Assembly: GCA_015847255.1 (NCBI GenBank)
Contig: JADLZK010004567.1
Coordinates: forward strand, 186,001-250,000
Source: Hyparrhenia diplandra
Taxonomy: Eukaryota > Streptophyta > Magnoliopsida > Poales > Poaceae
Length of the DNA: 64,000 bases
Direction of reading: 5' to 3'
Under the pieces are notes generated by a model, which was not told the DNA's origin, did not search any database, and saw only the letters and a program-made list of their open reading frames with translations. Shown piece by piece: positions 47,931-56,496 of this stretch. A program made the translations under genes and the position numbers. Each line of letters opens with the position of its first letter. The stretch's first letter is position 1.

Positions 47931-48890
47931 GGTTTCCCATATAGGTGTTATAGATGATTGTGTTTGTTAAATTTTCTAAATACCTATATATAAATATTCT
48001 AATTACAGGAAGCAAGCTAAAATGTTGAAGGACATCCAACGGATCTTTGGTGATATTCTAAGGGCGAGGCAAGTCATGTAGATAATGATATATGAATTTT
48101 TATAAAATAAAGTAATAAACCTATTTTCAAAAATACTTGCATCAAAATCTATTTTCTAAATTAAATTGAATGGATAATGATGATGATGATGGATCATGGT
48201 TAATTGATGAGAGTGGATTATTCGGTGTAGAGAGAGCTCATGGAATGTGATGATGAATTTGGGTGGGTCGAGCTCCCTCTACATATGATTATGAATATAT
48301 AAGGACTCACTCCTATCTCTCATTGTGTGGGCCGTATAGACCGTGTCAACAAGTGAATCCAGTTGGGCCGGGCCGAGTCTGGTACCCATGAATGTTATTA
48401 TATACTCCCTATGGTATGTCTGGAGAGGGTTGAGGCGATGAAGTCCCCAATCAGCTGTCGATGAAGTACAGCCAAGCGCATATTAGCGCACGTGTGTAGA
48501 TGTGGATGTATATAATATACGAAAGTGGGGAAAGTCACGGTATCTTGATCATGAGTCGCACCAAAGGAAATGTGATGGAAAATTGGTCAGGGTAATCATA
48601 GGTAAAGTGACACAAACCTACGCAGGGTTAAATCATGAATTCATGTCATGTCTCCTAGTATAGAGGCTACGGGAGCCTATAGGAGGTTCTTTCTCGCTAT
48701 ATGGGTGATAATAGATTTCTCAACTTATTTTCTAAAAATATGTAACTTTTGATAAATGATCTTTAATGGAGGATAATATGAGAAATGGATAGGGATGCAT
48801 TTCATTAATATTATATACTTGCTTCAGTACTTTGTACTCACTCTTGTTAACCCTCCGGTAGTACTGGGCGTATGTCGCCCTCTCCCCTCC
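47931..48890. other. LTR body, non-coding
   Basis: Sequence ending in GCTTCAGTACTTTGTACTCA resembles grass LTR transcripts and is taken as part of the outer LTR-type element. No gene seen. Confidence 0.4.
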
Positions 48891-48891
48891 C

Positions 48892-50494
48892 CTTCCTTCT
48901 CGACCTCTCTTCCAAACCCCGTTGCCGCCCCCCGCCTCCATCTCCGACGAGCTCGGCGGGCGGTGAGGGGGGGGGGATCGATCCCTTCGCCCTCCGGTCC
49001 CCTCTTCTTCCTTCTTGTAATATTCCCCACCAAATAAGACATATGAAGTTCTTCTTCCTTTTCATCTTCCTCAAAAATTTGGTCTGCCATGGCTCGGCTG
49101 GGGCGGTTTCCAAGATTACGCCGGGCGCCGCGCCTAGAAGTTCCGGAGAAAACGCAGATCAAGAGGGAGGCGGCGCAGGCGCCGCCGCCGCCAATCATGG
49201 AGGAGACCATCGCCGCCGCCGCGGCACGCAATGGGCAGAGAGCAAGAGGGACCGAAAAGGGAGAGAGAAGTGGAGCCGCGGAAGCGAGGCCGAGGAGGTG
49301 GCTTGCTCGGGCCGGCGAGATGGCGGCCGCCATGCTTTTGCCCTCGCCCGCGGCGCCCGGCCATCTTCTCCCGCCGGCCCCCGCGGAGGAGGCGAAGAAG
49401 GCCACGCGGCGGCGGCCACCGTCGGCGGCGGATGATGGCCACCGCCCCGCTCCCACGACTACACGCCGCCCGTCGGGCGTCTTTGCTGCGCCTCCTGCGC
49501 CCGGAAAACCGGACTTCGTCGATTTGGCGTGGGATCTCTGCGCTTCGCCCTCTCGGGCTTTTTTCGTCGGCGATGTCATCATCCTCATGGATGAGGCCGC
49601 GATGGCTCGCGGCAAGTGGGCGTAGCGGCAGCCGGTGGCCCAGCGAGGGAGAAGGGGCGGCCGGCGAAGCGGCGGCGGCCTCGTGGCGTGGCGTCGCGAT
49701 CGAGAGTAGCGGCGGTCCGGTGAGTTCCCTAACGCGGCGTGGGCGGGCGGCGGCGGCGCTTGCGTATCCCGTCCGCCCTTTCCCGGAGGTGGGGCCGCTG
49801 GCCGACCGCGTGGGGCCCATGTGTGCGGTATGTCGCGGTGGGTCGCTAGATGGCAGGCATGCAGCCTCATCCGGTGGGCAATGCTCATCCACTCCTTCGC
49901 TGGGGCACGGGATGATTTGCAATCGTGGATGCCATGCATGGGACTCACCTCAGCCATCATGGGTCCCGCCACAACCACCGACGACGCACGCGTGGACTTG
50001 ATGATGGCCATCCTTATCCGTGTCCCGGAAGTTTTTCCTTGGAGTCCAGCATTTTCCTTTTTTCTTTTTCTTTTTTTTTTTTCTCTCTACCGTAGCAGCC
50101 TTTGAGCAAGCACATCCAAATTCCACCCAGAGTTACTTCACCTGGTGGTGACGACAATCTCGCCTCCACGGGTTTCGACACCGAGCCTCATCCTATACCG
50201 CCGGGGCGACGAAGTTTTCTACATATACTTCGGTCGCACGGTGTGGATTGCATCTACGTCTCTGTCGTCCCTTCTTCAACCGACGCATGCGCGGTCTTTC
50301 CATCCGGTTGTCCTCGCCTATGGCGACACATCAGGCTTTTTACCGCCGAAGTTCGTCTACATTACCGCTGCTCCCTCGCTGTAATCCGGTCGGTGGACCT
50401 ATTTTGTATTACAGCCTTCCTTGAAGGACTGTTTTGTAAAATGGCTGCTTAATCTATAAAGCTGTTTGTTGTCAAAAAAAAAAAAAAAAAAAAC
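48892..50494 (+). mobile_element. Poly(A)-ended retroposon insertion
   Basis: GC-rich at the 5' side, then a UTR-like 3' part ending GCTGTTTGTTGTC and 20 A (50,475-50,494). CCTCCCCTTC near 48,891 and CCTCCCCCCTTC after the A tract resemble a target duplication. This is the signature of LINE-machinery insertion: a 5'-truncated LINE or a processed retrocopy. A 178-codon plus frame (49,089-49,625) and long minus frames exist but are Arg/Ala/Pro-rich with no domain. Confidence 0.5.
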
Positions 50495-50787
50495 CTCCCC
50501 CCTTCAGATTAAATGAGACAACTTGTGATGACAGTACTAAGGGAGGCCGCCGGAGAATACATGCTACAAATAAATTTCAGTATAATGTGTGAAGGTGTAT
50601 TTTGTTCTAGATACTACTACTAATTATTTCTTTATTAAATGTAACCAATTTTTGTAAGGTCCTAAATAGTATTCTGTTGCGACAATTTGATTAGGGTCGT
50701 TACTCGAGAAGACGCCGCTTTATCGGGTAATAATCCATAAACCAGCATTTTTACATTGGTAGTGAAAATGCGGGGCGTTACACTATC

Positions 50788-50956
50788 ACAATGTTTACAC
50801 ACATTGGCATCACTAGTTCTGATAGATGGGTTTTATGAACTAGTACTAACAACTAGTTGGTGTTTGGACTAATTGTTATCCATCATTCACCTGTTTGGAT
50901 CCTCATAGACTAAACTTTAGTCAACTAGTTCTTAGTTCATGGATCCAAATAGGCCC
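50788..50956. mobile_element. Right half of the split PIF/Tourist-like MITE
   Basis: Continues the element starting at 28,555 and ends CATGGATCCAAATAGGCCC followed by TTA. Confidence 0.7.
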
Positions 50957-50959
50957 TTA

Positions 50960-52354
50960 TTCAGTTCTCATGACCAATTCAAATTCAAAGGCTCATATTG
51001 TCAACGGAACGTCACTTGGGTAACTGCGGTTTACCTTGAAATTGTCGGATGTCATATAAAAAGAACAACAAAGTTGTTGAACAGACGGCAAAACTAAGGA
51101 CGTGGCAACACAGCAGATTCGTGCTCGGCATGGAAACAAGCCATTTGCACATATATGATTGGGTTTGGGTTTCATGCAATGCCTGTGTTGCAGACCATAA
51201 TTTGGCGCCCAGTAATGCACAAATTAAAAAATAGTACAACCAGAAAATAGAAGGAACATGCATCTTAGTTCACCAAAAAAAGAGAGTATCAGGTGCACAA
51301 GAGTATAATATAGTAAGTGTATGCAAAATGTTAACCTCATCTGTCCAATCCAATCAAAAATAGCACAAGTGATTAAGAATGTGCTCATCCCTGATCCGTC
51401 CTTTTTTTTGGGGGTATTAACAGATTTGTTCTAGCGTCAAACCTTTTCAACGAAGAGGCATCTAACCATATGATTATTACAAGAATAATTTAAGATCAAA
51501 ACGAAAAATACGTTCAACATTATGGACCAATGCGAATCATAAACGGCTGTTATCATGAAACAGCATGCATGAAGAATTTCATGGCTCCTGTAGAAGGTAA
51601 CACGCTCTAAGGAGGACCAATCCTATATCCGGCTTCATCTACATAACATAGAATCAGGACATAATTACATAATTGCAGCACCCAAACACATTGACTGAGT
51701 TCAGCAAACACGAAGCTCAAAACGACACACAAGTTTAGACTAATGAAGACCAATCCAACTAATAGATAACTATCAATTTGATGCGAAGAATCCTTCTAGC
51801 CATTATTACGCTGAGAGAGAGAGAGAGAGTGCAAAAGACCGAAACCAGTGCTTCCTGTTGAATAGAACCTGCAAAAAAAAGGTTTTTTAGACAAAATCAT
51901 ATATTGTGTGCCAAATTGCCTGAGTAGGTGCTTCAGTTCATTTTCTGTACGCAAATTAGTTTTCAACCACACCCAAAAAAGGTGTTCCCCCAAAATATAC
52001 AGTAGTTTTGGGTAATATAGTAGTATAGTTTTGGAAGAAAAATGAGATCATCAAACCAAGTTTTTTTTTTCCGGCCATTAACATAAAACCAAGTTTGAGG
52101 GCCAACGAGGAATTGCATGCAGCAGGCCTGTGCATGCCTGAAGAATTGGTATGTGTATGGAAATTAGAGACAAAACAGAGATAGGTTTTGGAAAGTGGTT
52201 GACAGACTGCATGGAAAGAAAGCAGGAATGAACACTACTGATCCCTGGTCATCATTGGTCTCTATGAACTATAATTATCTGTGTGTTCGCTAGCTTACTT
52301 GCTATTGTATGAACCAGGGAGTGGGAACCATGTTGTTGATGGCTGTCTGTGTGT
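50960..52354. other. Intergenic DNA 3' of the NLR-CBP60 locus
   Basis: No gene or repeat recognised apart from a short (GA)n tract near 51,811-51,828. It should contain the 3' UTR and terminator of the minus-strand fusion gene just below 52,355; no clear polyadenylation signal was selected. Confidence 0.4.
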
Positions 52355-52377
52355 TCACTCCTGCGCCTCGAAACGTG
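52355..52377 (-). CDS. Last exon of NLR-CBP60 fusion
   Basis: A 23-bp exon after TTTGTAAATGCAG, completing the phase-1 junction from 52,478 and reading RFEAQE then TGA. It is too short for ORF finding and was identified from splice signals and frame. 115 + 23 bp gives 46 codons including the stop. Confidence 0.65.
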
Positions 52378-52477
52378 CTGCATTTACAAATTGCCGGAGC
52401 ACAGGGGTGAGAAAAGGCACAAGCCACAAAATGTATTGATATAAGATCGGCGGCCGGCTCAGACTTCAGATACTTAC

Positions 52478-52592
52478 CGCGAAGCAGTGCAATGTTGTCG
52501 GTGGCGGCGTCGCCGTAGAATCTGACCACCTTGGTCTCGTTGAGGTGGTGGCGCTGCTCGTACGCTTCCATAATTAGCGGCAGCACCAACAT
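52478..52592 (-). CDS. CBP60 C-terminal helix exon
   Basis: Reads MLVLPLIMEAYEQRHHLNET, then on to DNIALLRG at a GTAAGTATC donor. LVxxLIxxAYExRxxL is the segment that follows the C-terminal CBP60 subdomain. Acceptor TGTAG; 115 bp, ending in phase 1. Confidence 0.7.
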
Positions 52593-52676
52593 CTACATTG
52601 GACAGCGAATGTAAGAAGATTCTTTGTCACCACTGGCGATATGACGATCAAGGTTGCAGTGAAAAGATAGACTGAC

Positions 52677-52871
52677 CATCTGGTCCCAGTTGAGCTGCTG
52701 CAATGGGCAGTCAGTGCCACCGATTTCGACCTTAACAAGGTTGAAGACGGAGTTCACGTAGATGGTGCTGCCACCCTCTGTGTACACGTACACCTTGTTG
52801 CCGGGCATGCAGGTCCTCGCGTGCTTGGTCGTCGCCTCCCACTCATCGTTCGTCATGCCATCGCCCAGTAT
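52677..52871 (-). CDS. CBP60 C-terminal module exon, third copy (195 bp)
   Basis: Reads ILGDGMTNDEWEATTKHART, then a C...GNKVYVYT stretch and IYVNSVFNLVKVEIGGTDC. It is exactly 195 bp (65 codons), phase 0 at both ends, and shares most residues with the 53,270 and 54,052-side exons. The donor is GTCAGT, weaker than the others. Confidence 0.8.
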
Positions 52872-52959
52872 CTGATCCCGCAAAACAGAGCATTGTAAAC
52901 AAGCATGCACGGCCAGAGTTCGGGAAGTGTTCCACTCAAGAACAAGAATGGAAACTTAC

Positions 52960-53181
52960 CGCACGCAGCTGGTCAGGCTTGACCATTAGCATCCTTAGGA
53001 ATTCCTGAACAGTCTTGATGTTGCTGCACTCCAGGTTATTGTGGAACGTGCCTTCCTTGGTGATATTGTTCAGCATGCACACCGAGTCGCCAAGGGATGG
53101 AGGGTAGTGCTTCTCAGGATCCATGAGGTTGAGGTCGTCGGGGTTCTCGTAAGCCTCCCGAATTAGCTGCCGCACTAACAT
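52960..53181 (-). CDS. CBP60 middle module exon, third copy (222 bp)
   Basis: Reads MLVRQLIREAYENPDDLNLM, a YPPSLGDSV segment, then NIKTVQEFLRMLMVKPDQLR and A at GTAAGT. 74 codons, phase 0. It fuses the end of one CBP60 repeat (LIREAYE) to the start of the next middle domain (TVQEFLRMLMVKP), showing how the modules were chained. Confidence 0.8.
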
Positions 53182-53269
53182 CTGCACGAGACAGCAAATG
53201 TAAGAGAACCTACTTACTCTCTGCCGTTCCGACAGCCAGTTCAAGGAGGTAGATGATCGACTCACTCAC

Positions 53270-53464
53270 CGTCTGGTCCCCGTTCAGCTGCTGTAAGGGG
53301 CATTCAGTGCCGCCGATCTCGACCTTAACGAGGTTGAAGATGGAGTTCACGTAGATAGTGCAGCCCGCCGAGCTATAGGCGTACACTTTGTGGCCAGGGT
53401 CGCAGGTCTTGGCGTGCGTCGTCGTCGCCTCCCACATACGGTCGGTCATGCCGCCGCCCAGAAT
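53270..53464 (-). CDS. CBP60 C-terminal module exon, second copy (195 bp)
   Basis: Reads ILGGGMTDRMWEATTTHAKT, then C...GHKVYAYS and IYVNSIFNLVKVEIGGTEC. Exactly 195 bp, phase 0, with ATCAG acceptor and GTGAGT donor. This matches the family's AILGxGMSxxxWxxxxxHAxTC...KxYxY wording. Confidence 0.85.
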
Positions 53465-53538
53465 CTGATCACCCAGAACAGAGCAGTCAAAACCAGCACG
53501 GAATGGCGAGAGTTCGTGAAGTTTTTTCCTTCACTTAC

Positions 53539-53769
53539 CGCTCTCAGCTCGTCAGGCTTGACCATTAGCATCCTTACAAACTCCTGAACAGTCTGAATGT
53601 TGTTGCTCTTCAGGTTATAGTGGAACATGTGTTTGTTGTCCATATTTTCCTTGTCGATATTTTCCAGCACCCACACGGAGTTGCCAAGGGAGGGAGGGTA
53701 GCGCTTCTCCAGCTCCATGAGGTTGTAGCGTTTCTCGTACGCCTGCAGAATGAGCTGCCGCACCAATAT
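53539..53769 (-). CDS. CBP60 middle module exon, second copy (231 bp)
   Basis: Reads ILVRQLILQAYEKRYNLMEL, YPPSLGNSVWVLENIDKEN, then IQTVQEFVRMLMVKPDELR and A at GTAAGT. 77 codons, phase 0. It has a 3-codon expansion (MDNKH region) relative to the third copy. Confidence 0.85.
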
Positions 53770-53857
53770 CTGCACGAGACAGCAAATGTGAGAAAGCATA
53801 CTCACCCTCTGCCGTTCTGACGGCCAGCTCAAGGAGGCCACTGATCGACTGACTCAC

Positions 53858-54052
53858 CGTCTGGTCCCAGTTCAGCTGCTGTAAGGGGCACACAGTGCCG
53901 CCGATCTCGACCTTAATGAGGTTGAAGACGGAGTTCACGTAGATAGTGCCGCCCGCCGAGCTGTAGGCGTACACTTTGTCGCCAGGGTTGCAGGTCTTGG
54001 CGTGCGTCGTCGCCGCCTCCCATGCACGGTCGGTCATGCCGTCGCCCAGAAT
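53858..54052 (-). CDS. CBP60 C-terminal module exon, first copy (195 bp)
   Basis: Reads ILGDGMTDRAWEAATTHAKT, C..GDKVYAYS and IYVNSVFNLIKVEIGGTVC. Exactly 195 bp, phase 0, ATCAG acceptor, GTGAGT donor. It follows directly on the big exon that ends MVKPDELRA. Confidence 0.85.
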
Positions 54053-54158
54053 CTGATCCCATAAAACAGAGCGTTGCACACTAGCATGGCGCGAGAGAGA
54101 GAGAGAGAGAGAGAGAGTTCGTAAAGTATATTCGTTCCTCTAAAGAATGGAAACTTAC

Positions 54159-54475
54159 TGCTCGCAGCTCGTCAGGCTTCACCATTAGCACCCTTAGAAA
54201 CTCCTGAACAGTATGGATGTTGTTGCGTGTCAGATTGCTGTGGAACGTGTCATCCTTGTCGATCTCTTGCAGCACCCACACTGGGGCGTTGAGGAAGGGA
54301 GGGTACTGCTTCCATAACTCCTCATTTCGGTCTCTGACCATGAAGGCTTCGGTGATGCCCTCAACGATCCTGCCGCCATCGTAGCTTCCTGGCACGACGC
54401 GCGCCCCGATGCGGAACTTGCGGCCGAGGGCCCAGGACGACTTGTCCGTGAACTGGAGATCGCCCACCGTAGCGC
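54159..54475 (-). pseudogene. CBP60 N/middle domain, second frame of big exon
   Basis: After a frameshift at about 54,475 the frame reads VGDLQFTDKSSWALGRKFRI, then GARV...GRIVEGITEAF, WVLQEIDKDDTFHSNLTRNN and IHTVQEFLRVLMVKPDELRA, ending at GTAAGT. The exon end is at 54,159, phase 0. The family reads MRDGRA..VGELxFTDNSSW through this point, so about two bases have been lost between MRDGR and TVGDLQ. Confidence 0.75.
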
Positions 54476-55855
54476 CCGTCCCTCATGGTGAAGCAGACGT
54501 CGCCCGTCAGGACGCGCTCCTTGACGACATTCCTCTGGAACTCATCCACGGACCAGTCCTCGAGGCCGTCAGGCGGGAAGTCGCCGAACACCAGGACCAG
54601 CTCGACGAGCAGCGACTGCGGGAGCGCGCCTGGAGAGCCAATGTCCGCGTCCATCAGGATCACCTCCAGCGGGTTCCCGACCTCGTCCTCGATCTCGCTC
54701 CCCGTGAAGATCGGGAGCTGCGGCGGGGTCCGGAACGCCAGCTTCCACAGTGGCACTTGCCCACGTTCGTCTGAGGATTCTTCCTGTTGGTTCCAATCTT
54801 CCTCAACTTGATCCACCCTTGTCACTACCTCCTCGATAATTCGGTGACATGGATGCTCTCTAGTTGCATCCTTGAACACAGACTCTGCAGCTATCCTGTC
54901 AGATTCCTCAGCACCAGGAGCTAACCCAATGCAAGCAACAACTTTCTGGAGGCTTAACAGGTGGCTGATTCCCACAAGAATACCGTACTGCTCCCTTTTG
55001 TGGCCGTTGAAGACTAGCTTGAGCCTACGAAGGTTGGGCAGTGTTCCTTTCTGAAAGCCCAGCGATAGCACACCACAGGCAAATTTGAAATACTCGAGAG
55101 CTGGGAACATTCCAGAGCTCAAGATTACCGCTGTAGTTGGTGGTGTTCGGACATACAAGGAGAGATGTTTGAGCACCGGTAACTCTGCGAGGACATCAAT
55201 GTTCAATAATTTTCTGACGACAATTTCCAAAATACGTAGTTTGTGCAGTTGAACAAACCACTGGGGCAGTCCTGAGAAGATGCAAATGGGAGGCAGCAAC
55301 TCCAAGCTCTCAAGGGAGATGGAAGGACAGGGCAACAATTTCCAGTCAACTGATGAGGAAAAAACCGAATTTAGACTTGTCTTTCTTCCAAGGTGGATAT
55401 GCAGCAATCTTGAAAGATGGACAATATCCGATGGAACATTTTCTATCCCTGCATTTATTTCTAGTGTTTCCAAGTGTTTTAGACATTGGATCTGGTCTGG
55501 CAAATCCAGAGTGACGTTGCCCCTAACCTGCAAATATCTTAGCTGGAGCAGGTTAGACATTTCTGAAAGTGAAAACCTCGTGTCCACATCGTCACTACCT
55601 ATATGGAGGATCATGACTCGAACAAGTTTAAACTCTGCAATTGAAGGCATGCAACCCAAGAGTCCAATAAAACAGAGTGAGCGAACTTGTGATAATTCCA
55701 CACCTTCGGGTGTAGTAGCATATGTTGCACTGCCAAAGTGGAGTGACAGTCGACGAACCTTCTCAGTGAGTACTACTGTCGATTGGGAATAATCTATGAT
55801 GGTGATGAAATTGTCTTCCATGGATTTGCATCTGATAAAATCAAATACCGCAGGA
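54476..55855 (-). pseudogene. LRR region fused in frame to CBP60 N domain
   Basis: One open frame (part of a 486-codon ORF) starts FDFIRCKSMEDNFI, the segment that follows MHD in rice NLRs. It continues through about twelve degenerate LRRs (for example LLQLRYLQVRGN, LKHLETLEINAG, LPVLKHLSLYVR, LPNLRRLKLVFN) and an acidic linker (VEEDWNQQEESSDE), then from 54,756 enters CBP60: LWKLAFRTPPQLPIFTGSEI and GNPLEVILMDADIGSP, followed by LVELVLVFGDFP and LTGDVCFTMRDGR. There is no stop or splice site between LRR and CBP60, so the fusion is present in the DNA itself and is not a gene-model artefact. Both ends of this open piece are frameshifts. Confidence 0.85.
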
Positions 55856-56496
55856 CGATATTATCCATTCGTTGGATCAGGCCTAAACTCAGGAGCTCAT
55901 CAAAATAACTGCCGGCAACTTCTACAATGTCCTTCCCTTCTGGTGTACATATGAAATCTTCAGCTATCCATTTCTTCACTATATCTTCTTTCAGAAATAA
56001 GTAGTTCTCTGGATACACACTAAGATGCAGCAGACATGTCTTCAGACAATGAGGAAGAATACCGTAACACAGTTTCAACACTTGGTTTAGGATCTCCAGA
56101 GAAGATGAGTGTGTTCTCAAATTGTTTGCTAGAAACTTGTTTACATAATCCAATTGCTGCTTCTGTTCTGTTTCTGGTTGGCTTGCCACAATTCTAGCCG
56201 TGCAGATGATGGCTAGGGGAAAACCGCCACATTTTCTAGTGATCTCATCCGTGAAATCATTGAACTGTGGTGGACATCTTTCAGAGCCAAAAGCTCTATC
56301 AACGAATAGTTTCTTGGGTTCATCACCACAGAGACATTTGACATTCATAATGCTATTACTGTCATAACTGCAGCAAAAATGGGCGACCTTATGAACTGAT
56401 GTTGTTGTTATTATTCTTTGGTTACCAGCTGGAAAGGCCCGCTTAATAATGTGCCAAACTGACACATCCCATAAGCCATCAATTACAATAAAATAG
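55856..56496 (-). pseudogene. NB-ARC domain, kinase-2 to RNBS-D
   Basis: Starts at a TTTTTTCATCAG acceptor (phase 2) and reads YFIVIDGLWDVSVWHIIKRA (kinase-2, second D changed to G), QRIITTTS (RNBS-B), LFVDRAFGSERCPP (RNBS-C), KCGGFPLAI (GLPL motif) and CLLHLSVYPENYLFLKED (RNBS-D), followed by IVKKWIAEDFI. It ends at LLSLGLIQRMDNIV, where about 20-25 bp holding the MHD (here VHDM-type) motif are missing and the frame changes. MHD controls the nucleotide state of NLRs, so the receptor should be non-functional or abnormal. The open frame extends upstream of the first ATG (56,465). Confidence 0.85.

Larger units (their letters stand above)
28663..50782. mobile_element. LTR-type insertion carrying nested elements
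   Basis: Begins TGTAACACCCC and ends GGGGCGTTACA, the inverted ends typical of many grass LTRs, with a perfect CTATC duplication at 28,658-28,662 and 50,783-50,787. The outer flanks are the two halves of one MITE. The total of 22.1 kb is far more than one LTR. The native LTR-like parts seem to be about 28,663-30,650, 47,950-48,890 and 50,500-50,782, with the pararetrovirus block, a MITE, gene fragments and a retroposon nested inside. No second LTR was found, so it was probably a solo LTR that collected insertions. No gag or pol of its own is recognised. Confidence 0.7.

Noticed and set aside
48824..50011. 395-codon minus-strand open frame (also 262 and 187-codon frames here)
   Set aside because: Overlapping long frames in all phases of a GC-rich stretch, Arg/Ala/Pro/Gly composition, no domain, and antisense to a poly(A)-ended retroposon.
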